Assembly (NCBI GenBank): GCA_028753945.1
Contig: JAPNXP010000002.1
Coordinates: forward strand, 7,316,001-7,380,000
From: Hexactinellida sp. DTS-2022
Lineage: Eukaryota; Porifera; Hexactinellida
Direction: 5' to 3'
DNA length: 64,000 nt
Shown: positions 1 through 10,395 of the stretch, piece after piece
How the letters are laid out: every line of letters starts with the position of its first letter
Position numbering within the stretch: the first letter of the stretch is position 1
Program-made: the position numbers and the translations under genes
Notes under the pieces: generated by a model
The model's input: only the letters and a program-made list of their open reading frames with translations
Databases searched by the model: none
What the model was told of the DNA's origin: nothing

Positions 1-3
1 TAA

Positions 4-703
4 GGTTCAGGTATCCTCTAGAGTACTTCTACCATAACTATTCACCCGAATGAATTAATTTTTTTACTGCGGATTTATTTCATCCTCAGGATGCCAAAAA
101 TACAATAATATTGGCAAATAAACTAATAGAGGAAAAAACTTTTTTTAAATTTTACCATTTTTGCGGAATAGATCATTGAGAAAAGATAAACAATACCAAG
201 AATATTATTGATAAAATGTGTTTAGCTGGATGTAATATAACTTTTGAGTACAGGAATTGTGAATATCTACATTTTTCTGGATTTCAAATACTTTTATGTG
301 ATGTCGATTTTCAAATGAAGATTTTCCTTATCCAAAATCCAAAAAACAGATGAACTATTCATATTAGGGTAAATCGCAGCACTGAAAAGTTGTATCTTTA
401 CGAGATCTCTCCGAAACCGTTGAGTTTTTGATTCTACGACCAGAATTGACAAAATGACTTCTTCCGCAATTCTGAAAATGTTAGTTTTGAGATAGCGGCT
501 TTTGAAAATAAAATTTACAGCAATTATTCATAAATTGAGGTGACCAAAGTGTGTCAAACTGGTTAAAATAATAGGAATCCTTCTTAGAAATCTCTTGAGA
601 GTACTCATTGGTATCAATACAATCCCAAAATGCAATAAAAGAGAAATAGACAATGATTTGGATTTTATCTAAATATTCGAAATTTGTAGAGTATACCTGA
701 ACC
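4..703 (+). mobile_element. TTAA-flanked non-autonomous element, family A, copy 1
   Basis: This 700-bp element has inverted ends GGTTCAGGTAT(A/C)CTCTA and is followed by TTAA. The window opens on the last three bases (taa) of the left TTAA. Two further copies lie at 3848-4543 and 5166-5862. It has no credible coding capacity. The TTAA target fits the Kolobok/T2 or piggyBac superfamilies; ends starting GG rather than CCC favour Kolobok/T2, which is inference. The termini and TTAA are read directly from the sequence. Confidence 0.85.
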
Positions 704-707
704 TTAA

Positions 708-845
708 GGAAATAACCTCTAAGTTTAGTGACAGGGAACGTCATGTGATACTTCAATTGGATCAAGTTCATAATTGCGGAGATTGGGAAAGTCGTTTCTT
801 ATGACGTTGCTTGCAACAGTTGTTCACTATGCAGCATTCTCGGTA
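708..845 (+). pseudogene. Short coding-like remnant joined to a duplicated 76-bp transposase segment
   Basis: Bases 708-770 read in one frame as SKFSDRERHVILQLDQVH, which resembles a stretch near the catalytic aspartate of P-element/THAP9-type transposases; the resemblance is from memory and weak. Bases 770-845 match 1189-1264 as a direct repeat of about 76 bp from the Mutator-like transposase that follows. The join looks like a rearrangement or partial duplication rather than a gene. Confidence 0.35.
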
Positions 846-1095
846 TAAATTCCGCTTCTAATGATGCTAAAAATGCGCTTTGTATGATTTTTTTGTAGGT
901 TCAACTTTCCAACGACCAGACTATTGGGGAAAACTACACCTTTATCTTTCAAAATATACCAGGACCGATGTACTCACGCAAATTTCTTGTGGTGCAAACC
1001 AACATGCTTGTAGCTGCTAAATTTGTTCCAGTACAAAGTACGGATAAAGCACGATACGAACTACGTGCTATAAGCAACTTTCTCCTTCAACTAAA
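846..1095. other. Stretch between the duplicated segment and the transposase remnant
   Basis: No ORF or domain is recognisable here. The T-rich tract ending in tttttttgtag near 886-898 resembles a 3' splice site, but no exon pair supports it. Part of this stretch may be the decayed N-terminal half of the transposase that becomes readable from about 1096. Confidence 0.3.
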
Positions 1096-2722
1096 TACGT
1101 AACAACTGTTGGGGCCTTTGATGGCTTGTATCAACAGCGTTCTGGAAAGTCTGGAGGAGGATTTTCGAGATATTGGTTCGCGGCTGCAATAATTGCGGAG
1201 ATTGGGAAAGTCGTTTCTTATGACGTTGCTTGCAACAGTTGTTCACTATGCAGCATTCTCGGTAATCGCTTGAGAAGTGAACTCATTCCTCTAGAGGTAT
1301 ACGGAACGAGCAAGAATGATCACAAGTTGATCTGCCCGGCTGAATATTTAGATTTGGCATCTGTACATCTGGAGTCCGCTATTGCACCTCAAGTTAATAC
1401 TGAAGCACTCGACCGTGGAGTTCGTTTTCCTTGGATTATATCCGGAGGGGATTATAAAACTCATGATAACCTTCAAAAAGCTGGTGTGTATAATCATTTG
1501 GATGGTACTCCACTCATTCAGCGATTTGAATGTTTGGTGCACATGAACAACGAATGAATGCTAATCTTTTCAAGAGTCAGGAAAAGGTTATATAGCTTGT
1601 TCGTGCTGAAAAAGCTGCCAATTCTCGTGAATTATCACGAAAGGTTCATTCCAAACAGCAAATCAGATAGGAACTGGATACTCTATACCACTGAACTCTT
1701 CATCCAAGTGCTGCTACTAAATAGGGATGAGATACCACTGAAGGAAAACAGATCCGACATTTATCTCTTGGACATTGTGGCCAAATTACGTCCTATTATC
1801 GTTTGGCGGAACAAAGACACTCTGGCGATGTCCCCTATATCTTTATGAAATAGATTCGATTCCCCTTCATCTATCTGCGAACGATGCGAATACTGAAGAA
1901 CAGCAACTTCTTTGCCCATTTACTGCGGTTTCCTGGTGTCGATATCAGTCTTCCAAATTGAATAAATTTCCGCAACTAAGTAATCCAAACTTTTGGGCGA
2001 AGATGCCTACAATCTAATCATTGACCTCTATTCAGATTTTGTCAACAACACCAGTGAGTTAGTGGAGAAGATTGCTGATCGTCGGACCAGTAACTACAAT
2101 GAAGCGATATACAGTCTCTCTGCACAATGGTAGACAAGACCGATACTGTAGGAATTGTTGTGATGCAGCTTTGTTCGGCTCTCGCAGTTATAAGATTCAA
2201 CTAGGGTTATGAAGGAATCAAGAGGCTAATTGAGAAACTAGAAATTAAGGTCGAACCATTATTGACCGAAACTTTGCTTTACTTTGACTCCAGTCGGGCG
2301 CGACAGAAAGCGCGCATCCCTATACAGCAGCAGAGAAGTACTTGAAAATTCAAAGTCGATCACGTTCACATTCAAAGCAAGTGAAAAAACATGGGATAGA
2401 ATATTCGTCGGGGAGATTTGGTCCTTAGAAGTCGCAAATTGATAGTGAAGATTCTGATGCTGACGAGGCCACTGTCAATGTTATCCCTGAACCCATTCCC
2501 ACTTCGTTAACTGCTGCGTCAGGCGCAACGGAGCCTTGTCATTTGTGTTGAGGTTCTGAGAAAGACAGTCTAGTCGGTATAGGCCTTGGTATGAAATATA
2601 CTAGAAAGGAAATATTATGGCTCCAGTGCGAAGAGTGTGATCGTTGGTACCACCAATTCTGTTTGGGTGTAGACGATCCTGAAGATTTAAGAAATCAGTG
2701 GTCGTGTGATTTGTGTATATAA
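1096..2722 (+). pseudogene. Mutator-like transposase (PF20700-type) with C-terminal PHD finger, broken
   Basis: The readable parts, in order, are: VGAFDGLYQQRSGKSGGG with the first acidic/SxxxR block of the Mutator-like transposase domain; a Cys-rich stretch (CNSCSLCSIL) near 1230; ALDRGVRFPW...GGDYKT with the second acidic block near 1410-1460; FECLVH near 1530; NANLFKSQEKV near 1560; and the family's C-terminal region, in shifting frames, to about 2340. Near 2540-2722 a PHD finger reads C-x2-C, then LQCEECDRWYHQFCLGVDD and WSCDLC before TAA. Several frameshifts and stops, including TAG after EKVI and a TGA in the PHD, make it dead. The same architecture recurs at 58407-60867. It would have acted as a DDE transposase. 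The family assignment is from remembered conserved motifs. No inverted ends were found. Confidence 0.75.
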
Positions 2723-2723
2723 C

Positions 2724-3153
2724 ATGTATTCTAATTGTATCTTGTAGTTAAGTTGCAAGTATAATCATTTGTAGCAATGATATCTTATTAAAATCAATAA
2801 TAGTGTCTGATGGAATATTAATACAAAAAAACCTGCGAACAGCAAAATCTGAACCCAATTCCTAAAGGTTGGTAAGAACAGTGTCCATTGTAGAGCTAAT
2901 CATTGTAGTGAATAAATAGGTAGATGTATTAGGTAGGGGACAATGGAGAGCTTTTTCCAAAGATAAATATAAACACATGTAACACTAATACAATAGGCAT
3001 ATAATAATGTTTGAAAGCCAAATTATCGGAAGTTCCGGAGGGATTACGTGTTATATAGGAAGTTATAAGCATAATGTGTTTATAGCTTCATTGCTCCCTA
3101 CCTGGATACATAATACAATTGATCAATAGGCATTTTAACTAAATATATATCCA
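2724..3153. other. AT-rich stretch without genes
   Basis: This stretch lies between the Mutator-like/PHD remnant and the MULE. No coding sequence, tandem repeat or clear inverted termini were seen. It probably includes the 3' non-coding part of the first element. Confidence 0.5.
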
Positions 3154-3162
3154 TGGCAGAAT

Positions 3163-3319
3163 GGGACTGACATTTCGAGACGCGACAATTCGAGATGCGA
3201 CATTTCGATACCGACAGTTCGAGACGCGGACAATTCGATACGCGACAGTTCGAGGCACGGCAATTCGATACGTTTACAATTCGATAAGCGACAATTCGAT
3301 ACGTGTTTTGGAATAATAT
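3163..3319 (+). repeat. Left MULE terminal inverted repeat built of ~19-bp tandem units
   Basis: About seven to eight degenerate units of the type gcgacaattcgatac are arranged head to tail, starting GGGACTGACATT. The reverse complement of 6626-6738 aligns along its length and ends in the same gtgttttggaataatat. Such sub-repeats could hold several transposase binding sites; that role is inference. Confidence 0.8.
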
Positions 3320-3847
3320 AAACTTGCTTAATTAACTGGAATAGCTCTAATAATATGATTAAATACAATTAAGAGAATAAAGTTGAAATACTTGTATATT
3401 ATATACGTATATAGTTAATTTAATTTATTCATATATGATGAGCAACACCCTTCAAAAATTGCAACATCGTGCGATTTAAGTACTCTTGGATTATATTCTT
3501 GAGTGTTTACTCCTGATGTTGCCATTTGATCGGCTTTGTTCCTTTTTTCCCTGCTAGGAATACATTTGTTTACTTCTACAATGCCCTGTTCCAATTTTAA
3601 TGCTTGTATGAATTTCCAAATAGTCGGATGATGACAACCAACAGAAGAATTGAAAGAGCGGTGCCAGGCTCCACTGCATTGGTTATTCTGGGGTATCTTG
3701 CGAGTGCTTCTGGATGGTAGTTCCACATTGTAATGGGATATATGAGTTGTTGAAATGAACCACCCGGGAGTGTTCTTCCATTGTATGTGCGTCGAAACGG
3801 GCCTTCATCTGGGTGCGCAGTGCGCACCCAGGGGTGCGTGATTTTAA

Positions 3848-4543
3848 GGTTCAGGTATACTCTAGAGCACTTCTACCAAAAGTATTTACACGAATGAATT
3901 TAAATTTACAGCGGATTTACTTCATCCTCAGGATGCCAAAAATACAATAATATTGGCAAATAAACTAATAGAGGAAAAATCTTTTTTTAAATTTTACCAT
4001 TTTTTCGGAATAGATCATTGAGAAAAGATAAACAATACCAAGAATATTTTTGATAAAATGTGTTTAGCTGGATGTAATATAACTTTTGAGTACAGGAATT
4101 GTGAATATCTACATTTTTCTGGATTTCAAATACTTTTATGTGATGTCGATTTTCAAATGAAGATTTTCCTTATCCAAAATCCAAAAAACAGATGAACTAT
4201 TCATATTAGGGTAAATCGCAGCACTGAAAAGTTGTATCTTTACGAGATCTCTCCGAAACCATTGAGTTTTTGATTCTACGACCAAAATTGACAAAATGAC
4301 TTCTTCCGCAATTCTGAAAATGTTAGTTTTGAGATAGCGGCTTTTGAAAAAAAATTTACAGCAATTATTCCTAAATTGAGGTGACCAAAGTGTGTCAAAC
4401 TGGAAAAATAATAGGAATCTTTCTTACAAATCTCTTGAGAGTACTCATTGGTATCAATACAATCCCAAAATGCAATAAAAGAGAAATAGACAATGATTTG
4501 GATTTCATCTAAATATTCGAAATTTGTAGAGTATACCTGAACC
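3848..4543 (+). mobile_element. TTAA-flanked element, family A, copy 2
   Basis: This 696-bp element is nested in the MULE, with TTAA at 3844-3847 and 4544-4547 and ends GGTTCAGGTATACTCTA / TAGAGTATACCTGAACC. It is close to copy 1 over its whole length. Palindromes TGGGTGCGCAGTGCGCACCC (3810-3830) and its near copy (4550-4570) lie just outside both ends, so the target site was already rearranged. Confidence 0.9.
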
Positions 4544-5165
4544 TTAATTTGGGTGCGCAATGCGCACCCAGAGTATTTATAGTAATAATTTTGGTCTTTT
4601 TTTGGTAAATGCACTATTTTTTGCAAATTTGGGTGCTCGATTTTGAAAACAACATCACTTCGAGTGCGCGGATCTCTTAGGGCTAGATGAAGGACTCGTT
4701 CGAATTATAGAACCAAAACTTCAGTTAAGTCATGGCAAGATTCTGAACTACAACCGGGAAGAGTGTTTGAACATCAAATGGTGGTGCGAACGCAAGAGCT
4801 GGTAGAAGTTTCACCTGCAACGCAAAGTCTGGATTTTGTTGGTACTCATTTTGAAGTCCTTCGCTCTGTAACTTTCTAAAAAGTTTTTTGGTATGTGAAA
4901 GAAACAACCTTTCACAACGGTATGTGGCCAGTAATGGAGAAAACTATTTATTGCTGACTTTTCAAAATCCATCAACATATGAGTTGGTTGTGCTAATGGA
5001 TATAGTTGTTGAATTGCTTACCACATTTGCATATAGATGTCTTGAGTTTTATTTGTCAACAAAAAAATGTGCTTGGGAGTAGATGACCATCTAGCAATTG
5101 CTCTGGTCCACCTCTCAATGCATGAATTACATAAAATTGTTCAAATAGTATAGGAGCAGTCTTAA

Positions 5166-5862
5166 GGTTCAGGTATACTCTACAAATTTCGAATATTTAG
5201 ATGAAATCCAAATCATTGTCTATTTCTCTTTTATTGCATTTTGGGATTGTATTGATACCAATGAGTACTCTCAAGAGATTTCTAAGAAAGATTCCTATTA
5301 TTTTTCCAGTTTGACACACTTTGGTCACCTCAATTTAGGAATAATTGCTGTAAATCTTTCTTTCAAAAGCCGCTATCTCAAAACTAACATTTTCAGAATT
5401 GCGGAAGAAGTCATTTTGTCAATTTTGGTCGTAGAATCAAAAACTCAACGGTTTCGGAGATATCTCGTAAAGATACAACTTTTCAGTGCTGCGATTTACC
5501 CTAATATGAATAGTTCATCTGTTTTTTGGATTTTGGATTAGGAAAATCTTCATTTGAAAATCGACATCACATAAAAGTATTTGAAATCCAGAAAAATGTA
5601 GATATTCACAATTCCAGTACTCAAAAGTTATATTACATCCAGCTAAACACATTTTATCAATAATATTCTTGGTATTGTTTATCTTTTCTGAATGATCTAT
5701 TCCGAAAAAATGGTAAATTTAAAAAAGTTTTTTCCTCTAAAAGTTTATTTGCCAATATTATTGTATTTTTGGCATCCTGAGGATGAAGTAAATCCGCTGT
5801 AAAAAAACTAATTAATTCGGGTAAATACTTATGGTAGGAGTACTCTAGAGGATACCTGAACC
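5166..5862 (-). mobile_element. TTAA-flanked element, family A, copy 3 (inverted)
   Basis: This 697-bp element has TTAA at 5162-5165 and 5863-5866, in the opposite orientation to copies 1 and 2. It is inserted in the transposase sequence GATGGCTCATTTAAG; removing it and one TTAA restores the local reading frame (DGSFK). This supports target duplication of exactly TTAA. Confidence 0.9.
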
Positions 5863-6625
5863 TTAAATGAGCCATCGGCCAACCAAATGTGAGCTAACTT
5901 TAACATTTCAACATTTCTCTGGGTACCAAATATTAAGATCCTCCGAAGTTCTGGTCCTGAGTCATAGAACAGGAATACATCATTCTTTGCAGTTCTTTCA
6001 AACTCAATAGGTATCTGAAGTTCCTGTAAGCTTTGAGGTTGAACTGGAATCAAATTTGTTATAGAATGCTTACGTTGAATTGTAGGCTATAAACTATTCA
6101 TCTTTGGTAGTTTGACAGCGGTCATTTCAGAAATACTTAGGACTCCCTCAGCTGAAATATGATGTGAGCTATCCTGTGACTGCACAGCTTTTCGTTTGAT
6201 CCCAGCATTAACTTCTAAACAGCTAACTTTATGTATGTCTGGACCATGAAAGTGCTGATTTATGCGTTTAATAATATAATTTGCATACCGTCAGTGTGAA
6301 GTATTGCTTTGCAGTCAGACCTTCTTTCACATTGCCAATAAGTAACATTCCCTTATATTTTGTGTTTATCAGACATAAATCCGTTTTCTACTAGTTTATT
6401 GCCACCCATGCTTGAAGTGATAAGGCGAAATTGAGGAGGAATGAACTCAGCCATGGATTATTTAAGAGTAGATTGGAAAATATTTCCTAATGATATATTT
6501 TTCCTTTTTATATACTGCTAATGACACAAACAGAAGCCTTGTCGAATATTTATGCATCAACTTGCGACCATTTCATTGTTATTGAATCTTATTCATTATC
6601 TTGCACGCAATGGTAATTTTGCAAA

Positions 6626-6738
6626 ATATTATTCCAAAACACGCATCAAACTGTCGCGTATCGAATTGTCCGCGTCTCGAATGGTCGGTATCGAAATGTC
6701 GCATCTCGAATTGTCGAGTATCGCAATGTCGGTATCCC
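6626..6738 (-). repeat. Right MULE terminal inverted repeat
   Basis: Five to six ~19-bp units form the reverse complement of 3163-3319; the outer end reads GGTATCCC before the 9-bp duplication ttgcagaat. It is shorter than the left end, as expected if unit number varies by unequal exchange. Confidence 0.8.
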
Positions 6739-6921
6739 TTGCAGAATAATCGTATAGAAATCTGATAAATTATTAAAATGAGCCTGTTTTTGGAATCCAT
6801 ATAGTGATATTTGTAATTGATGCTATGGGATATAAATACTACATAGTATATAGTTGCAGTTAGCGACGGATTCTTTAAAAATTCTTGGGGGTGGCAAAAT
6901 TGAACTTATCAGAGATACTTT

Positions 6922-7320
6922 TTGATGCCATCCAATCTTCTACAATATTCCTCCCGAAACGAATCGGAGACGACTCCATTCTCACATCAAGTCGATAATT
7001 TTGAATCTTCTACAGTCAATGATTTTGAAGAAACACCTACAGAAAATGTTGTTGATCTAGGAAGCATTGATACTTTCCCAAGTAGACCAATTCTCAAAAA
7101 TTACCCACTAAAATTCGACGGTTGTTTGTGTCTAAATAGTATTCAGGCTTCAGCTGGCAAAAATATAGATTATGTTGAACAGAGCTTTTTGTTTTGCTTG
7201 TAGAGATTTCAATTCTGGGAGAACATGTGCAATGGACGTTTTTTCAAACACTTGATTTTATCACGGGAACCATGCACTGCAAAAATAAAATGCACTAACA
7301 AAATACGACAGTTCTGCGGA
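6922..7320 (+). pseudogene. hAT-type TTF zinc-finger N-terminal fragment
   Basis: The ORF from ATG at 6922 has a Ser/Thr/Glu-rich lead followed by IDTFPSRPILKNYPLKFDG. It ends at VEQSFLFCL with a stop; in a neighbouring frame the sequence continues CRDFNSGRTCAMDVFSNT, then GNHALQK. The order FPSRP-FDG-FCFxCRxF-GxxNHALQK matches the TTF-type zinc finger at the N-terminus of hAT transposases (ZMYM/DUF4371-like proteins), from memory. No catalytic domain follows. The fragment starts shortly after the MULE and has lost its element ends. Confidence 0.55.
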
Positions 7321-7654
7321 CCATATGGGTGCCATGGCCGGATGAAATGATTACCAGCGGAAAAGTCAATTATATAATAGACACTAGAGAATATTCTAAA
7401 GCCCGAGAGAGCTTAGGTCTTGAAGGAGAATAGTGAGAATCTAAAATGTTGATAGAGTTTAATCGGATCTTTTGTCTCTAGGAGCTACAATATCGATGTC
7501 ATGATGAAAAATATGACTCAATGAATTTCGGAAACTGGAAAGAGTTTATTAAAATACAGCTATCTACGACCTCCACTTTTAATAATTTGTTCGAATGAGT
7601 AAAGCACAATATTAGTCTTAAGATTATACTTCCAAAACAAAGTGTATTGAGTAG

Positions 7655-8936
7655 ATTAATCACTTTACTAGAGCTTGTTCGATGGCCTTGTGAGACGACT
7701 CAACTAATCCATTTGTCTGAGGATGGTATGGAGTTGAAAGATTAACTTGGAGTCATAAGTTTTGTGCAGTGCTTGGAATATTTTATTCGTGAATTCAGAT
7801 CCATTATCAGTTATTATTCGAACTGGGGCTCCCTGTCTACAGTATATCGAGTAGAATCCTCTTGCAACTTCCGTGGCTTCTTTAGAAATGAGTGGACGGG
7901 TTTATATCCACATTATAAATGATCGATCATTTTCCCAATATATTTGTAGCTATTTGATTTGCAGGAGCGGCGCCAGTATTTTCGAACTGGGGGGGGCAGA
8001 GGGGGGGCAACCAATTTTTCAGGGGGGCAGCTTTTCCATCTGTCAGAATTTATCTGAAAACAATGGAGCTACGATGAACTTGTTATACTTGGAAACTATC
8101 CAGGGATTTTGGACTTCATCGAAAATCCTGTGATTTTTTGAAATCACTCACTAGATATGCATTGTATTACAAATAATGTTATTTTTGAAGAAAATATTTA
8201 TCACAAATACTGTTAATAAATTTTTATTTGCTACTTTTGGGGTGCGGCGATGCAACTAAACGAGATATACGATAATAATATCATTATTTTTGATGAAAAT
8301 TGACCGAGCGTAGCGAGCGAGCTAAAATCTTTAGACAATAGAGCCTCCAGACATGTGTCCAGGGGAATGAGCTTTGGGATTATCAAGGGCGAATTTATCA
8401 CATCTAATTTTAACTTGAGAATACACTAAATCCTGCCCCCCCGTAGGGGGGGCAGGATTTTTATTAGGGGGGGCGGCTGCCCCCCATCTGGAACCGCCCC
8501 TGTTGATTCGATAAGCGGACCTATTAGTTCCATTCCCACACGATGCCATACTTTAGTAATGATTGGTAACGGTTTCAATGGAGTAGTAGGACTTTTCAAG
8601 CTCGATTGATTTTTTGACAGTTAACACATGTAGTAACATGCGTTTCGATATCTTTCTACATGTTAGGCCAATAATAACGGTATTTAGCTATGTTACATGA
8701 GTATCTAGCACATTGGTGTCCAGATTTATCATGAACTTCTTTGTAAATGTCCTCTATGTCACTGCGTCTAAAAACTAATAACTGACATCCTACTAAGGTT
8801 TCTGAAAAGTTTTCCTGCCAAAAGGTCGTATCTACAGCTTTCTTGCGAATCATTCTTTCTGTTCTTTAGTAGAAGGATCCGGGTAGGATTTTGAAAGTAG
8901 ATAATTTGAAATTGATTCATAGTCGATGGAATTCAT
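7655..8936 (-). pseudogene. DDE integrase/transposase (Ginger or Ty3/gypsy type), split by a MITE
   Basis: It reads from ATG at 8936: a lead (NSIDYESISNYLLSK, KEQKE), a frameshift, then an H2C2 zinc-binding module (HDKSGHQ...YRYYWPNM, then HVTTCVNCQ). Next comes VGMELIGPLIES, where a 541-bp MITE (7962-8502) interrupts. Beyond it are YKYIGKMIDHL, RIITDNGSEFTNKIFQALHK near 7800, and, after a frameshift, STPYHPQTNGLVESSHKAIE near 7690-7740. D, D and E residues of the integrase core can be placed. An ATG just before the zinc module, and no reverse transcriptase seen upstream, favour a Ginger-like cut-and-paste element over a retrotransposon; this is inference. At least three frameshifts or stops make it inactive. 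Confidence 0.75.
7962..8502. mobile_element. hAT-like MITE inserted in the integrase
   Basis: This 541-bp element has ends CAGGAGCGGCGCCAG / CTGGAACCGCCCCTG and is flanked by ttgatttg (7954-7961) and ttgattcg (8503-8510), an 8-bp duplication with one mismatch. G-runs near the left end and C-runs near the right end pair as a subterminal inverted repeat. There is no coding sequence; the ORFs read through it are not supported. Confidence 0.8.
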
Positions 8937-9482
8937 GGTGATTTGTAAAAGATTCCTAAATGCACTGTGTTTCTTTAGCTATTAGCAAAGCTTTTATGTT
9001 TGCTGTAATCAATAAGAGTCTACAAACTCCATTTAGTTACTTAGAACACTACATGTTCTATAATATTCAATAAAATGAAACGTCAAACGTGTATTACGTA
9101 TATGAAATTAAGAACTATGCACTACTAGGATTTCATACCACAATGATGTAACATAAATGCATTCCGATAAATGGTTAAAAGCATTAGGCGGAAACCATTT
9201 TCGTAGGGGGACCATTTTCGTTAAATTTGACGAAAGTGGTCCCCCCGGATCATTTTCGCAGGGAGGCCATTTTCGTCAAAATACCATAATGACATTTTAC
9301 AATTAGAATTTGGGATGTGAATCCTTATAAGTGTAGGTGTGTAATACGAAGTGTAAAGTGTGAAGTAAATGCAAAGACGGTAAGTAAACCGTCATGGATT
9401 GGAAGTTTCCATCGTTAATTATTGTCATAGTAATAGAGGTAAGTAAACCGTCAGGGTAAGTAAACTGGCATACAACTGGAAA
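8937..9482. repeat. Non-coding stretch with short tandem motifs
   Basis: Around 9192-9290 the motif ccattttcg recurs four times, with one inverted copy (cgaaagtgg), in a G/C-run context. It resembles the tandem-unit MULE ends at 3163 and 61165 but no partner end was found. At 9383-9470 the motif ggtaagtaaac occurs three times, twice as ggtaagtaaaccgtca. No gene was found. Confidence 0.5.
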
Positions 9483-9660
9483 AACTATATAGGTAGGGGC
9501 AATTAATTTCGTTTTTTGATATGGTGTTCACTTTTCAGTGACTATTCGGAATTTTCAGGAATGTTCAATATTTCCAGAAAGTTCCGAATAGTCACTCCAG
9601 TAGTGTGAAAAGTATACACAATATGAAAAAATGAAATTCATTGCCCCTAACAATATAGTT
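9483..9660. mobile_element. Small foldback/MITE
   Basis: The 178-bp inverted repeat has arms starting aactatataggtaggggcaa and ending ttgcccctaacaatatagtt. The arms continue imperfectly to a central gactattcgga / tccgaatagtc pair. The target duplication was not resolved. Confidence 0.6.
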
Positions 9661-9674
9661 GGGAATTACTTTAA

Positions 9675-10391
9675 GGTTAAATTACCCCACGTGAATGAAA
9701 GTTCTTGTATTAATCTGTAATTGTGAGAAATAGATACCTATACGATACAAAGCAATAAACAAAAAAGAAAATGTCCTTATCTATTATACTTTTTATTTTT
9801 TGTCGGTTTCAAAATTTGGCAAATACAGATCTCCCATAGGGCGATTTCCAAAAGTGGAGATCGATATTATGCTGTAATTTGGCAATGCGGGCATCAATGT
9901 TTGTTATCAGAATCAATATTTAAAAATTATAAGCGTTACGGATTGGTAGACAGTTTACATTTTTGAATTAAGACTTGGAATTTTTTTGATCAAACATTTT
10001 AGCAAATATCGCATAAAAAGATGATCTTTTTATTCATTTTTTGGTTTCAAAAGGTCGCAATATTTTTTATTTAGATCTCATCAAAATTCTAAACCATCAA
10101 CCAACCGCCCATAACGATGATCTATCTGATAGATCAGACAGTATGAGTCTTTAGGAAATAATGATCTTCAAATCCACACACATATCAGGTGGAGTATGAG
10201 AAATCCCCCTATGGAACTTTTGTATTAGCATAAAACTGCACCCCAATAAAATCGAGGTTTTAGAACATAATTTGATTTCGTTTTAGTTTGAATCTAGCTA
10301 TAATGTCTTCTATCATATATCTGAAATTCAAACTCCCAACTTTAAAACTAAATTCATGCGGTTTTTTGGGTGAATCTGACGTAATTTAACC
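9675..10391 (+). mobile_element. TTAA-flanked element, family B, copy 1
   Basis: This 717-bp element has TTAA at 9671-9674 and 10392-10395. Its ends GGTTAAATTACCCCACGTG / reverse-complement GGTTAAATTACGTCAGATTC are inverted over about 11 bp and then diverge. The second copy (54106-54823) is alike over its whole length. It is non-coding. Confidence 0.85.
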
Positions 10392-10395
10392 TTAA

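Larger units (their letters stand above)
3415..6454 (-). pseudogene. FLYWCH-type MULE transposase, multiply broken
   Basis: It reads from ATG at 6454 downward. A FLYWCH-like zinc finger (MGGNKLVENGFMSDKHK, then YWQCERRSDCKA and QHFH) contains two stops. Then come EFERTAKNDVFLFYDSGPE and IWLADGSFK, the first catalytic region, near 5870-6050. Family A element copy 3 (5166-5862) sits exactly in the DGSFK codons at a TTAA. Beyond it are TAPILFEQFYVIHAL (about 5100-5160), LFRKLQSEGLQNEYQQNPDF and LLPALAFAPPFDV (4725-4900). Family A copy 2 and local palindromes then interrupt the gene. The C-terminal block (YNGRTLPGG, IWN-like, ARYPRITNAVE, AWHRSFNSSVGCHHPTIWKF) runs at 3827-3415 with a frameshift. 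The gene would have encoded the DDE transposase of the surrounding MULE. It cannot be functional now. Confidence 0.85.
3163..6738 (-). mobile_element. Complete but dead Mutator-like element (MULE) with 9-bp target duplication
   Basis: The element is bounded by inverted ends made of tandem ~19-bp units (3163-3319 and 6626-6738). It is flanked by tggcagaat (3154-3162) and ttgcagaat (6739-6747), a 9-bp duplication with one mismatch, the length typical of Mutator elements. Inside, on the minus strand, is a FLYWCH-MULE transposase remnant (6454 to 3415). Two family A TTAA elements are nested in it (3848-4543 and 5166-5862), so about 2.2 kb is original MULE. The termini, duplication and transposase agree with each other. 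Confidence 0.85.

Noticed and set aside
4276-4626. 116-codon minus ORF continuing from MULE sequence into a TTAA element
   Set aside because: Most of it is element sequence read by chance; the same peptide appears at 481-771 because both are family A copies.
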